Origin: Sistotremastrum niveocremeum HHB9708
Taxonomy: Eukaryota > Basidiomycota > Agaricomycetes > Sistotremastrales > Sistotremastraceae
NCBI GenBank assembly: GCA_001630475.1
Contig: KV419408.1
Coordinates: 310,001 to 374,000, forward strand
DNA length: 64,000 nt
Reading direction: 5' to 3'
Shown one piece after another: positions 32,131-44,474 of this stretch; position 1 is the stretch's first letter, and every line of letters starts with the position of its first letter. A program made the position numbers and the translations under genes. The notes under the pieces were generated by a model. That model searched no databases. It saw only the letters and a list, made by a program, of their open reading frames with translations, and was not told the DNA's origin.

Positions 32131-34167
32131 CTATAGCTCATCGTATTTGTTGAGCGTAAACGGACCTTCCATGCCAGGAACTTTGAGATCGGTACCACCC
32201 TCACGCCAACGCCCGACCCAGTTCTGACCACCATTCAGATATCCACGGAAGAGCCAGCGTCCGTGGACATTGGGCTCGTCAATCGCCTACGATTTGTGTC
32301 AGAAATCAACGAGAGCATTCGACACAAAAAACGTACCCATTCTCGTAAAAGTACAATGAGTCCATCATACAGTCTCACACGACCAATAAACTTGAAACCA
32401 CCCCATGCCTGTGCATGGTCAGGGTCCGTTTCTCCGGTCACGATAACGTCAGTGAATCCAGGGCAAGCCATGTCTGGAATGGAATACCCCGGAGGAGACT
32501 CCCGGTCCTCCGCGGTCGATTCGCCTTCGCTTGGATCCTGACAGAGCGGACAAACATCTGGATCGTGGTGTATGGGCCTGTTAGGTAGCCGTTCGTAATA
32601 TTTATGAGTTGTAGCCTCTGATACGTCATATATGCGCAGAAAGTCGCCTTGTTCGTCGTGACCGGTGGATGTGCGTATTGAACGCGGCAACCATGCGTTT
32701 GACAGTCCGTCGAGAGCATCAACATCTCCACAACTTGTATGACTGTCAGCAAGGTAGGCGCGGAATCAAGCTCACGTACCCTAGAGGATCTTCGGTAGTC
32801 GGACAGTGCCACTCACGAATTCTAATATTTACAAAACCTGTGAAAAATATGGCGTTGAAACCGGCTGGAATGTCGGGTCGACCGATGAGCTCAAAGTGGG
32901 TTTCGGTGTTGCCAGGAACCTCGAAAAAAAATAGGTTATTGGGCTGATATGACGGATGAATTGGCGTCTCACCAGCAATCGACCGGCCCACTGACCAGAC
33001 AGAGAGCCGGGAACATGAGCAAAATGTTTAGTAGCTGGCTCGTCGAACAGATTGCCACATTCGTTCAGGCGTTGCCAATCGACATCGAAGCGTTTGCTTG
33101 CAGATTCGTCGATTCCGGTAGTCAGAGAGACTATAGGATTGAAAGGAGTACGGGATATTGTGTTGAAGTGATCAAAATCTTCTACCGTAGCTCCGTGGAG
33201 GCCATTGGCATCTCTATATGCGCGCGTTGGAGGAGCTTCCGAAGACGGACGGGCGCCACGAAACTCCCAACGAACAAAAGAGAGTAGTTGTGCGGCGTGC
33301 GCAAGGATAGGGGGTGTGAGATAGAGTTTGCATCCAAAATGGATGATGGTTGGAGGGTCGGGGATATGTCGAGCAGTGGTGAGACCGTCGGGATAGATGA
33401 CTTGGGGACGGTAAACTGGGTACAGGCCGTGAGTGGAGCGAAAGGAGAAAGGGAGGGAAAATGATGGTTGAGTGGGTCGAAGAGGAAGCTCGTAGTGCGC
33501 GTCGGGAATGAAAGCATTTGCATACTTGGGAAACTGAGAATGGGGAGAAGGGAAACGAGTGGCGACGTACTTTGAAAGGGGCAAAGAGGAAGGGAGACAA
33601 GAGAAGTGGCATAATGCTGTCGGTCTTGTTGGCGACTTCGTGTTTGACGTCGTCGCGGGATTGGGTGAGCCAGGTTAGCCATAGAACAAGGGAGTTGGCG
33701 GGATTTTCGAGAGGGTAGCCGCCGTTAGTGTCTTTGCCTTGGTTGAGTCGGGAGGTCCGCCATTCGGCGAGAAGGAGAGGCAGCTGAGCGTAGTGGACGA
33801 GCTGAGAGTAGTTGGCGCCGTCGTTTTCAAGGAGCATGACCAGAGACTTCCACAAGTCGAGCTGGACGTTGGGGTGGGCGAGGTCTCGTGAGCGGAGGCG
33901 ACGCATGAGTAGACAGCGTTCCTTGAGCTCGCGCGCGACGTTGCTGGCGTGCATTGCGCTGGCGGGGAGACGACGAGCAGGGGCTGCATGGTCGAATTTT
34001 ATGCTGAATATGTCACGAAAGAGGTTGTGGTTGTTGTGGATGGTGTCGTGCAAGAAGCGGTTGACGGAGAGGAGCGGGACGAGGTTGGCGGGGGGCCCAA
34101 GGACGGGGTCGACGGCGAGGAGGACGATGATGTGGTGGAGGACGTCGTAGGGGACAGCGAGGAGCAT
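32131..34167 (-). CDS. F-box domain protein (basidiomycete family)
   Basis: The N-terminus has an F-box-like helix set (VPYDVLHHIIVLLAVD, NLVPLLSVNRFLHDTIHNN). A long middle region follows with KSLVMLLENDG, PTIIHFGCKLYLTPPIL, LSFVRWEFRGA and EDFDHFN. The C-terminal part has HFELIGRPDIPAGFNA, IIVTGE-like VTGETDPDHAQAWG and the ending HGRWLFRGYLNGGQNWVGRWRE. I know this C-terminal pattern from uncharacterised agaricomycete F-box proteins. It probably forms a substrate-binding domain of an SCF ubiquitin ligase, by family inference only. About four introns; the stop is at 32133-32131. Confidence 0.7.
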
Positions 34168-34251
34168 TGGACGGACTGATGGGAGGAGAGAAGGAACTGA
34201 GGAAAGATGACATTGGCGTCGTCGCGGAGAGAGAAGATGATAGCATTACGT

Positions 34252-35954
34252 CTACGAATAAAGCAGTTCTCCGTAGTCGATCTCATCGCTAACCGAGCCC
34301 GCCTTGACCGTCGGCAACACCGTCAGCCACCCGCCCTCCGCGTCCCACATCGCCGTCTCCCCGTCGCTCCACTCGCTCATCCCGACGACCGTGCCGCGCT
34401 CGCTGTCGTTGACCTCGTTGTCGACCATCGGCGGTGCCCGAAGCAGCCGAGGGTCGTTGATCCAAGCGGCGACCTTGACCAACCCCGTTTTCTCCGCTTC
34501 CGTCCTATCTCCGTCGCTCCGTCGCTCCGTTGACAGCGCCTGAACGCTTTCCCGATCTCCGCCCGTGGTCACCCGCGACTCGACCTCTGCTTACGTCAGC
34601 ACTGTTACATAACCAGAACACTCCGCGCACCTGCATCCATCAGAAAGTCGGACTCGGAGTCTTGCTGCGAGCCGTCGTACTCGACTGGCGCTTCCCTTAG
34701 ATCCCGCACTTCGGGGATGTCGTGCACGTTGTGGTCAATCGTTTCCAGTACCTGAAATACATCATCAGTCTTTCTATACAATCAGCAGACCTGCACCCTC
34801 GACATCGTCTGCAGCTTCACCGTCGCCTCCCGCCCTCCAGCACAACAAACGTCGCGGAACGTGCAGGTCTGCTCTGAACGTAATCCCCGTTCTACACTAA
34901 CCGCTGGTGCCTTGAACCCTCCTTCACCGCCCAATGCTGACTGCATCCAGTAGCAAAGCGTCTGGACCACAGTGGGCTTTGTGCTGTCGTATTTTATCGG
35001 CTCGGACACCACCGCTCTCGTCCATCCTGTTACCTATTAAGTTCATGCACTCTATGATCCGAATGCCACGTACCTTCTGTGAACACTCCAAACACCCATT
35101 CTTCATACGACGTAACCACAAAGAACGGGCATTCGGCATGCGAGCAGGTGTCCCAAAGCTAACATCCATCAGTTGAGCCATTCATCTGCGAACACGGATC
35201 TTACCTTGGCCCAGACCTTGTCATTACTCTTCAAGCTGTATCTCCCTTGCAAGCCCTCCATCTTCACGCCCACTCTCCGTCTCTTCGTAAAGACCTCCAT
35301 ATCCCTCGGCGAGAGCACCCAGGGAGGTTGTGTGATGATCACCATGGCCACTGCACTCTTTCGACATGATGGCGTTGGCGCCGACTCCCCTCGCCTCCAG
35401 AACATCGTATTCCACAGGAACCGATCCATGATGTGACTCTTATTCTCCATAGGTGTGAGCCCATAAGCTTGTGATTCGGGGAATGCAGTGTGGATGATGG
35501 ACTGTGCGGTGGCGAACGCCAGATCTCCAACGTGTGTCACGGCGATGAGGTCGACTTGGTGTGGCTTCATAGGCATGGATTTGTTGGTCGTATAACTGGG
35601 TGCTGTCACATTCCAATAACTTGCGTCTGCCACTGCAGGCTTATGTCGATTAGGCAGGAATTTTTGCCCTGTAGTTATTGATCAGTCGTGTTCTTCAATA
35701 AGATCCACGCGTAACTCACATTTCATGACGGCCTCTCGAAACACGCCAGGCTTGAGGCCGAGAGCAATTAACAGCTTTCTCCACTCTTCTTTCCTCACAT
35801 GGAGCAAGTTACGGTGGCTTTTGTGTCCAGGCTCTGGCATTTTTGGAGGAGCTAGAGCTCCGGTAGGGAACAGTATCTTGGGCAGGATAGCTTTCGATGC
35901 ATAGTCGCGGAGGTTGTCGTTGGGATTGCGCTGGACGAGTGGTAAGGCGAACAT
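34252..35954 (-). CDS. Uncharacterised fungal protein
   Basis: I do not recognise a named domain. Exons read MFALPLVQRNPNDNLRDY, then HKSHRNLLHVRKEEWRKLL, DLIAVTHVGDLAFATAQSII, MENKSHIMDRFLWNTMFWR, PPWVLSPRDMEVFTKRRR, KVWAKLWDTCSHAECPFF, VTSYEEWVFGVFTEGWTRA and PTVVQTLCYWMQSAL. The tail is Asp/Glu-rich and unconserved-looking. The Trp/Cys/His-rich middle (WDTCSHAECPFFVVTSYEEWVFGVF) recalls agaricomycete-specific hypothetical proteins with regulatory-looking compact folds. No signal peptide or membrane helix is seen. About six exons with normal splice sites support a real gene. An ATG 39 bp upstream is also in frame. Confidence 0.6.
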
Positions 35955-36175
35955 GATGGCAGTATAATGAGACGCGGTCCCAACTTGTTGCACTCTTATA
36001 TCCTGAATTCATGGCCTTGTTCTTGAATACAAGGCAACTTTTATTCTTGCTGTTACCGAGCAACGGAGAACAAGAATGCCACACTGATCGGCAGCAGCAG
36101 CCGAAATCCGATTTTAGCCGAGCGACAACGATACGAGCCTACATAATGGAGGATAAGTTTACTAAATACAAAAGT

Positions 36176-38729
36176 CTATCGACTCTTCTCAGTTGACTGA
36201 CGTCCTTTAGTGCCTTTCAGTTTCTCCAACAGCTTGGCCTTGTTACGATTTTTATTCTTCACATTCGCGTTTGTAAAGAAATTCGTCGCTTTCCGCTAAA
36301 TTTGTTGAGTGCGCGTCAGTACTGCAACACCATGAAGGCAAACAGAACATACTTTATTGGTTTTCATCCGAGCTTCTTTAGCAGGCTTCGACTCCTCCTC
36401 GTCATTATCTGCCTCCTTTTTCTTTCGCTTCTTATCGGAGTTGGACTCTTTCTTCTCCTCGTCCGCTACATACACACGGTCAGCGGCCTCAATAAATCTC
36501 GAGGAAAAGAAGAGAAGCACTCACGTTCTGGATAGACGTCACTCCAAACAAGTTCTTCCGCACTCACTGCCTCATCCTCATCAGAGCCCTCATCTTTGTG
36601 GTTCTCATGCTCTTGATTATCATCCAGCGCTTCTTCTGCTTCTTCCAATCTCCGAGCATCCTCGCCCACCAAAGTGTTCTTCTGGATGATCCCACTCAGC
36701 TTCTGAGTCACCCCAGGAACAAGAGGCTCATCCGTCCCCGACGCCTTTGCTTTGTCTTTGATCTCGGTTCTCCGTTTCTGTTCGGCCTCCTTCGCGCTCA
36801 ATTCGTCTGAACGCTCTGGCGGGGGTACAAAGAACGGGATACGACTTCGTACCCAATCTGAAAGAATAATCTTCGACAATCCTTCAAGATCAGGTTCTCC
36901 ACCCTTGAGTATCCTTCCTTTCTTACGGGAGAGTTGGTCGAGCAGTTGGTCGGCATGATACGGCGAGCCGTCTTCAGGGAGGGGTATACCGTACGTTCGT
37001 GAGACGTACAGTGGCTTCACACGTTCTAATAACGGTGCAATGTGTTCGGGGGGTACTGGTGAAGCCTCGACTCGAAGCACCCCTTTCAAGACCGTAGAAG
37101 TGTTTGAGCCGTGAGCAGACTTCGGTACGATTCCCGGGCACTCAATCAAATATATCCTTCTGGCTTCTGGTGAGGGTGATATATTGCCACACCTGTTCGA
37201 TTCAACTCAGTTCGTCCGCTTTCGCTGAAGATCACCAACGTACCTTAGTTTCACCAGGGATCGGAGCAACGCGGCACACCTTGCCGCTTTTCAGCGAGCT
37301 GATGACAGAACTCTTCCCCACGTTAGGGCACCCAATGAAGCCGACACTGATCTGCTTCTTGTCGGAGTGCAATTAGGAGAACTGGCGAAGGAGCTGGATG
37401 AGGGATCCTGTGCCGAACGAATGGTTCGGTGAAGCATGTGAAGACAATAGTCGGGTATTGTAGGCTAAAATATTGGATATAACGTGCCTAAGTGAACAAT
37501 TAAGGCGTCAGCATTGAGTCATAGAAGGGAAAATAGAAGAAAGAGTGTATGTGCCAGAACTAAGAACAGTCCACCAAACTGGCTCGCGCCATGAATCTGT
37601 TCTACTCTTGCAGCACGATCTGAAGCCAGCTTCCATGATCCCCAAGTCCTCATGACGAGGAGCTGAGGTGGAAGACATGTCAACAGGGTTGATCTTCCAC
37701 GGCCGTAACAGTACCCCATGGTGGACAGCTCGAGTGAGCGCCATGGGACCTTGACTTGGAACGTGGATTTTCTAGATATGTGGAAATACTCACAGTAACC
37801 CAGTTGGGGACCAAATCGCATTTGTCAATGATCAAAACAAGTTGCTTATGTGATTTGTCCTTCCTGATGTATTCCAAGACCGAGGTACATATCGTGCCCG
37901 AAGGATCTCGGGCGTCAAGGATATGCAACAAGTCATCCGAGGAGTCAATGACCTTGTAGAGCTCTCCGTATATAAGACGAGATGTTCCTTTGAAATAGAT
38001 AGGTTCGGTCAAGTCCGCGTGCTTGTTCTCTTCTGACGGAGGAAGCACTGATGCTGCAATGCAGTATAAAGATACGTAGGTCAGATCCTGACGAGACAAG
38101 ACTCACTGCAGGCTTCGGGAGCGTCGTGAGTAGCACCCACTTGTCCCAAACTCCTCTGTGCTTCCCACGTCGATCCAAGGTCGTTTTAATTCGAGCCTTG
38201 GGACCAAAGGTGTCGCCGAAAGGCTCTGTTTCCACTATGTGTGGTCTATATTTTCAGCTTAACATCATACAAGAGAACGAATTCGCAGTGACGTGAGAAT
38301 TTGGATTCAAAGCATCGTCGAGGAGACTTATAGGAAGTCTGTTTCGTTGGAGTAAAACGGATTATCGATCATAAGCTCGTGCCCTAGGCTGGTACGGAAG
38401 TGGTCGAGAGCAGTTTGGGAAATAACTCGAGTGTTGCCTGGAAGCGGTTCTATTAATGGGTGTATTGTAACAACATAGAGAGACTAACCAAACCACCGAG
38501 AATCAGGCTGAACACGCCCGGCTTTGGTCTCAGCTTCAGTCTTTTTGAAAGCGGCAGCGTCCTTGATTTTGCCGTCTCTGTCGTATACAGGATGCCGCCG
38601 TTGAGCATCTTAGCCCGAGATGCGGACTTTGCATCTCTGAGAAATCCTCTCCTTTGACTCTTTAAGAGCAATCTTTGAAGTGGAGGAACGAGCTTTCGGG
38701 CTTGCCGCAGTTGTTTTTGTCGGTGCCAT
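36176..38729 (-). pseudogene. NOG2: Broken copy of NOG2/GNL2 nucleolar GTPase
   Basis: Segments are collinear with Nog2, the circularly permuted GTPase of 60S subunit assembly: [157 protein letters not shown], and a basic tail (KNKNRNKAK). The N-terminal half shifts frame at least five times (around IAL/KSQRRGF, GGILY/DRDGK, before LPISLL, before KRPWIDVG, at TIVF/HASPNH), and a TAA lies in RQFS-stop-LHSDKK. G4 reads DKCD for NKCD, and the Asp of DCPG is Glu. Introns are kept, so this is a DNA-level duplicate, not a processed copy. One intron is 306 bp (37793-37488). The part after 37149 is still open. Confidence 0.82.
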
Positions 38730-39235
38730 GAGTGCAAGACCAACTTGAAGGCTCGAATTTTTATTTATTTTAAAGTCCGCCTCGGGCCGAAACGAGCCTC
38801 TGACGGTTCTTGAATATATCCAGTCTGCTGCTTTCTGAACCTTCCTGATGCTTGAATTGACTAAATAAAGCTGCTGTCGACTTCCCGAATCCCCGTGCAT
38901 GCCGCTTCATAACCTTCCAAATTTACATTATGGATCCAGGACCAGGCGACATGAATATCACTGGCATTTTCCTACACAACATGAGCTCATGTCCAATTGA
39001 AGTCGGAGTGAGGTTGTGCTTCAGATGTGCAAACTTTGAAGGTTTTCTGTTGTTGTCTCTTAGGCTGTCTCTTCAACAGTCTCGACGTTGAGAACACCTC
39101 GGACTCTGGCTTGGACTACGCAACGCACGTGCGTTCTATAATCTGCGTGTGTTCTCTGCTTCCGTACCAGGCGAGGTGAGATAACTTGGGATCCGATGCA
39201 CTTATACCGGTCAGGTCCTCTCATGATCTGAAGCC
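38730..39235. other. Intergenic region upstream of NOG2 relic and coiled-coil gene
   Basis: About 506 bp between two divergent starts. A short AT-rich run (TTTTTATTTATTTTAAA near 38757-38773) lies close to the pseudogene start. I see no further gene or structure. Confidence 0.4.
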
Positions 39236-40727
39236 ATGGCTGCCGTCGCTGTTGCTCCTGTTCAGGCTATGCCCTCCCAAATGATGGATGAATCTGTACC
39301 AGCCTACAGTCAACCGATCTCTTTTCAGCAGTGCTGGGACCAATGGCTGCTAGCAGATCAAGCTGCAAAGGAACTACCCGAGCTGTTGGAAGTCAGGGAC
39401 GCTCGGAACAAGGAACTCGACAGTCTCAAAGCTGAACTCAAAGACCTGCATGAACTAAGGTGAGCTCCCTGTTCACCATGTTATTAGTCAATGGGTCATC
39501 TTATGCGCATCCGAGTCAAGTTCGAAGACGTATTCTGAGCTTCATCCTTCAATCGGCCAAGTATGGAAGAAAGTGCTGAGACCTACTCGGGAAGACCGCA
39601 AGTCCAGTCGAGATAGTATGCAGGCCAAATTCGACGAAGCACATGCTGCTGAGGTCTCAAAGCTGCGGGATGTTGAAGAAGCCGAAACATCATTTGCTCT
39701 CGTCGAGTCTAAGGTTCATTTATTGGTCGTGCTTTTCGTTCCCTGCTCAGCGGATGTCAGACGACATCGGTTAGCAAAGTGGCTGAGCTTGTTCCTCAAG
39801 CATTCAATGACTTGCGTGCTTGTCATTTCCGCAGCTCAACCTCGGGTACGCTGTGCGCAACTGCTGTCACTCACTGATTCTATCTTCCGGTCAGCCGATT
39901 CGTCTGCCATGTTGGAGCAACTTGAGGGCGAACTCGAAGCAGGAGAGCGTCAGCTGGAATCTGTAAATCGTTTCGATGCTGGTCACCTCCCATGCGCTCA
40001 TCAGGCATCTAGATACGTCTTAAGGTCAAAAATATGCTTAGAGCGAGGGTCACAGCGCAACACGCGCATCACTACTTTGATACCGCCTTGAAGACCTGCG
40101 ACGCTATTAGGGGGACTGCCGTTGGCAGAGCCCTCTTGGGTGGTTTTAGTGAAATGAGTAAGAATCAGGATTATAAAGGTGGGTGATGTTCTTCTCTTGC
40201 TTCAACCTCTTCTACATGCCATTGCAGAGGCTGTTCAAATTGCTGCAAAAGCCCAAGTCTGTCTTAACGAAACTTTCAAAGTCCTCGAGCCTCATTTGGA
40301 TGATCTTCCTGAGGACATTCGCCAGGACCATGACCAGCTGAAGGAGCTTGGTGTTCTACAGATGACGAAGATCTATCGTTTGATGTTCGGATGGCAATCA
40401 TCAAGCTCTGGCGTTAGCAGTTCGTTCTGCCAGCCTTCCTTTCATACACGGTTGCTGAGTTCAATCCAGAATCGGTGAAGCTGATGCTGGATCGCCAAGA
40501 GAAAGCCTACGTTCACCTCACGAATTTGGCTGTATGGTAAGGCAACCACTTGTGGTGTTTGTCATCGTGTTCAATAAAATTCCTGTCTTTGCAGGATTCA
40601 GAATCGAGTTCCAGTTTGCGAAGAAGACGAGAAAGCCATGTCCATAGAGGTTCAGGGGAAGCGCCGAGCACTGGCTACGATGTGGCATGACATCGCTGTT
40701 ACTGGCAACGCTGACATGCAGCAGTGA
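39236..40727 (+). CDS. Coiled-coil protein of unknown function
   Basis: Not recognised as a named family. Spliced exons give QCWDQWLLADQAAKELPELL, then a predicted coiled coil (RNKELDSLKAELKDLHEL), HPSIGQVWKKVLRPTRED, KFDEAHAAEVSKLRDVEEAE, VSKVAELVPQAFNDLR, MLEQLEGELEAGERQLESVN, FDTALKTCDAIRGTAVGRAL, EAVQIAAKAQVCLNETFKVL, PESVKLMLDRQEKAYVHL and WIQNRVPVCEEDEKA, ending near AVTGNADMQQ. Heptad-like Leu/Ala spacing and high Glu/Lys content suggest an elongated helical scaffold. No signal peptide, membrane helix or catalytic motif is seen. About eight exons with clean GT...AG junctions argue it is real. The gene ends 78 bp from the convergent monooxygenase. Confidence 0.6.
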
Positions 40728-40804
40728 TCACTGTGCCGCTGTGATATCTTCTTCTTTCAGTTCATGTACTATACTACGTTATACTGGGGCTTTGATTGTT
40801 GAAA

Positions 40805-42526
40805 CTAAGTACGATCGTGGGGAGAGGAACGAATGCTTTCGAGGAACATGTTTGCAGCCCTTTGATATGCTTCTTCAAGATCGTAGCCATGCCAGACAGG
40901 ATCCCATATTCCCTCCAAGTCTTGGCGTATGCCGTTCACAGTTGGGCCAGAAGGCCCTCTGCCTTCATATATATCACCTGCTCTGGCGCTCCCCTCAAGG
41001 ACAGCATTGGCCCTAGGGACGCGGATCGCATCATAGGCACGAAGTACAAACTGGCCCGGTGTCAGAAACGAATAAACAGTGGAATAAGGGAGTGCTCACT
41101 TCCACGTTTTCAACGAAGACATCGGGGCGAGTCAAGAGTTGAGTCAATAAGAGAGCGTCCTCCAGACCTTGACCGGCTCCAGCTCCTTATAAAATGTTCG
41201 ATTCCTGCCTCCGTTTTGTGGTTGATGGACGCTCACCTAGATGAGGCAGCATTGCATGAGCCGCATCTCCAACCAACGCGATTCGCCCACTGACGAAACT
41301 TGACAGAGGTGGATCTAACGCATGCAGAGTCCATTTTGTGGGGTTTTCAATAGACTGGGTTCTTGTCAGTAAAGTCTTTGCTTCGTTTACATTCTCATAC
41401 CTGAAGGATAGCCTGGACTTTCGTTCCCCAACCCTCATAATCGCGCTGAACTGTTGATAATTCGACAGTCTCCACCCAATTATTGCGCGCAGAGCTGACG
41501 GCACGCTCGAGCGGAACAACGTTCGCTCGTTTGGCAAAGGCGACAATGTTGGTCTGCATTAAATTAAAATGGGAAGAGATCTAAACAAAGACTTGACTTA
41601 CCATAGAGCCTCCTTTCACGGGGAACGTGATCAGATGCTGTTATTAAGTTCAGTCTGGGAGGCACCAGAGGCTGCATTGGCGAACTTTGTCTTGCCCACA
41701 GTACATTCTTGGACGCGAAAGATCTGCCGTCAGCAATCCATGATCCAATAGCCTCTGCGATGGTACCAGCCCTCGGTAAGCGACATAATTTGTATTCACA
41801 GGTTTAGCAGATCCACTGAGAAGGAATTCTCTTGTCGCGCTTTTGATGCCGTCACATCCTAGCAAGACGTCGGCAGCATAGTTCGTGCCATCTGCAAACC
41901 CCAGAATAATGTTATCTTGATCCCTGACGATGCTGATGCAACGCTTGTTGAACGTTAAGACCCCGGGAGGAAGGATAGATGTGATTGCATCCAGAAGGGC
42001 GGCCCTGGATCCAGTTCAAAAGCAAGAATTGTAACCGAAGGACACAGGCATACCGGTGCATACCGAGGCCGAAATCAGTCTCTGAGGTTGGATACTAATT
42101 CGGAATTCATAAGCAGCTCTTGAAGGTAGGTTTAGCAACGCCGAGACTCACATCGTATATCAATTCATGAGTATCTCCCGTAACAAATTCAAACGATCGC
42201 AATGTCAGGCGACCTTCATCTGATTTCGATACGACAGAATCCAGAAGTCCAAGCCTCTCAAGAGCGAGGCATGCATTTGCACCTAGAGATGACGGTGTCA
42301 GTCTACAACGATACACTGATCTGATTTATTCACCTAAACCAATACCAGCACCAATTTCTTGTGAGGATGCCTAGGATCCCGGGTAAAGGAAAATTCGGGA
42401 CATAAAGAAACCACCGACAGCTTGCTCAAATACGCGGACCGACATCCCCTTCGTAGAGAGTGCATATGCAAGAGCTTGGCCACATATCCCGCCACCTAAT
42501 ATAGCGATCTGCATTTGCCTTGACAT
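40805..42526 (-). CDS. FAD-dependent aromatic-ring monooxygenase (salicylate hydroxylase-like)
   Basis: Class A flavoprotein monooxygenase. The FAD-binding start is MQIAILGGGICGQALAYALSTKG (GxGxxG fold), then GIGLGANACLALERLGLLD, VLLGCDGIKSATREFL (the DG motif binding FAD and NADPH), YVAYRGLVP, WTLHALDPPLSSFVSGR and IALVGDAAHAMLPHLGAGAGQGLEDA with the GD motif. The C-terminus DIYEGRGPSGPTVNGIRQDL and DPVWHGYDLEEAY is typical of fungal salicylate hydroxylase-like proteins. By family it hydroxylates an aromatic acid using NADPH and O2. About nine exons; the stop is at 40807-40805. No pathway partners sit next to it. Confidence 0.85.
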
Positions 42527-43072
42527 GGAGAGCTAATGAAGCGAGATCTTCGTTGACTTGAGGAGGCCATGGGAACCAATCGTCTAAACTTGGATAGAAT
42601 CTCGACGAAGAGGCCAGACCAAGAATACGTAGTCAGAATGCGTGAACGTCCCGGATTCCCAGCCAACGCTGCATCAGCCTCTCAATTGACGAAATGAGGA
42701 CATTTTGGCAAAAACTCAGGGGCGCTCTGGAACGCGACTACATCTCAGTAACATTACAAGTGTTGCGGTAGCAGGTTCGATAAGCGCCCAACCTGAACTA
42801 GTCTACGGTACAAGTAACACATGCGTCATCATGGACGGCCGTAAATATCTATAAGTTCATATCTCGACAGAAGTTCGATCTCTAAGAGGAAGTCTCTGTA
42901 CGCAGACATGAACGGCGAAACAGGAATTATGACAAAAAGCTGACCTAGCACTCATTGCTGACGATGGAAATCGACGCATTGCATGAAATCCGCCAAAGGC
43001 GGCCCACACGTTTCCAGATTCCCTTCGTGGAGATGCCAATGTCCCCTCGTACGACTGGGTCGCGACCACCGA
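42527..43072. other. Intergenic region upstream of the monooxygenase
   Basis: About 545 bp between the monooxygenase start and the F-box stop, both on the minus strand. Short minus-strand open frames (42857-43069, 42945-43160) have no recognisable content. They could be a further 3' exon of the F-box gene, but no junction is convincing. I see no repeat or RNA gene. Confidence 0.4.
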
Positions 43073-44474
43073 TCATGGTGTATCCCTCCATGAGCAGCAC
43101 TCCAGATGATGGCCACAACCTCTGTGAAAATCGGCGAGGAACCCAGACCCGATTAAACAAAGCATCGGAGCGACGTCCACAGTATCAGGAACGTCATCTA
43201 GATTCGGGACGCGGACGAGACATCCAGTGTCTTCGAAGACTAAGGCTTGTCGGCCTCTCCGGATGCTCATCGTGAGTCGTTCTCTGACGGCACGATCTTG
43301 AGATACACCTGCCGCCCACCCGCGCTCAAATTCGTCACGACATACAGAGTGATCTGTCGGCTCTGCAAGGGTGAACGACAGAGATTGCAGACGAACTGGA
43401 GGAGGAATTACGTGGCCCTTTGATTTGGGCTGATCCTTCGGCCAGTTCTCCTTTTCTGAAGAGGTGAGTTCTCTGTCCGCTTCTTTCGCGCGCTGGACGC
43501 CGGCTTGAGCACATTGTTTCGCAATCTCGAAGCAATTCGAGAGGAAACAATCGTCCAATATAAGATGCTTCAGTGTCAGGACAAAGCGGGTCATTAAAGG
43601 CCCGATCTCTGATTCCGAAAGTTCAGTAGTGGAGATGTCAAGAAGTTGGAGGGATGGGAAGGCATCGCGGCTGGGATAGAGGGCGGCCGCTACTCTGCGT
43701 CGAGGGATCCGCAGACGAAGATGTGTTACCGTGGCTCCGAGAGGCGAGCACGCCAAAGAAGAAATGTTTTGCAACGAGAAAAATACGATCGGTTGTGCAA
43801 AGCGGGCGGACAACATGGGATGCACGCCTAGCTCTTCTGGATCCTGGACCAAGGAAAGGTGATGCAAGCGGCTGCTGGGCCACAGTGACAACAGTGTGAG
43901 GACTGAGTCGAAGTAAAGACCCTGTCGATGAACGATCAATATATATCACATTGGAAACAAGCTTGGATAGACTTACCTTAAGAAAGGGTAGATGGGTTAC
44001 TTTGTCCACACTGGGTGACGATAAGCAGGCAGTGGCACTGGGAAGAGAAACACCCTACTATGGACGAAATCGAAGAGATAGCATGGAAAGATCAGGACGA
44101 GGTATACGCAGAATATCTTGGAGGTGCTCCGGCGTGAAGGTAGAGCCAATGTTGAGTCGTAAAGCGGTCAAATCTGGCAGCTCCTCCAAAAGAATGACTT
44201 GAACGTCAGGAGAGCAAGTCCATGGACATATTTGGAGATAATGGATCCATGAGCGAGGTAGCAATGTCGAAGGCGTCTTCCTGATCTTGTCCGAGAAGAG
44301 AGCTACTTCCCTGGTTGTCGAGAGCACGACGTCATTGAACATGAGGCGGACAGGGACGGGTGCTCTGGGCAATGCACGCGACAACGCCAACGTAGTGCTC
44401 TTGAGCTCGCGAGCACGGAGGTGGCTGAGTATCTCGACATATATTTCGGATGGCAGAGCTTCGAGTTTGGCCAT
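43073..44474 (-). CDS. F-box protein with leucine-rich repeats
   Basis: The N-terminus LEALPSEIYVEILSHLRARELKS is a clear F-box, followed by VQVILLEELPDLTALRLNIG, LQDILRIPRPDLSMLSLRF and later leucine-rich stretches (FPSLQLLDISTTELSESEIG, LKHLILDDCFLSNCFEI). A lysine- and glutamate-rich insert (about KEADRELTSSEKENWPK) and a charged tail follow. Two or three exons. The 3' end may lie further downstream. Expected role: SCF ubiquitin-ligase adaptor. An in-frame ATG 12 bp upstream (44486) is possible. Divergent from the BTB gene over about 100 bp. Confidence 0.72.

Noticed and set aside
34304-34533. Open frames on both strands at the 3' end of the unrecognised gene
   Set aside because: They are shadows of the GC-rich tail of the minus-strand gene; only one frame joins the upstream exons.
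37519-37821. Open frames within the long NOG2 intron
   Set aside because: They start inside the donor region and match no family; treated as intron or inserted sequence.
36176-38729. NOG2 as a working gene with extra introns
   Set aside because: Frame changes fall inside conserved blocks without splice sites, and a stop lies in RQFS-LHSDKK, so introns cannot explain them.
42770-42800. GGTTCGA-like B box suggesting a tRNA
   Set aside because: No matching A box, anticodon arm or acceptor stem could be folded around it.
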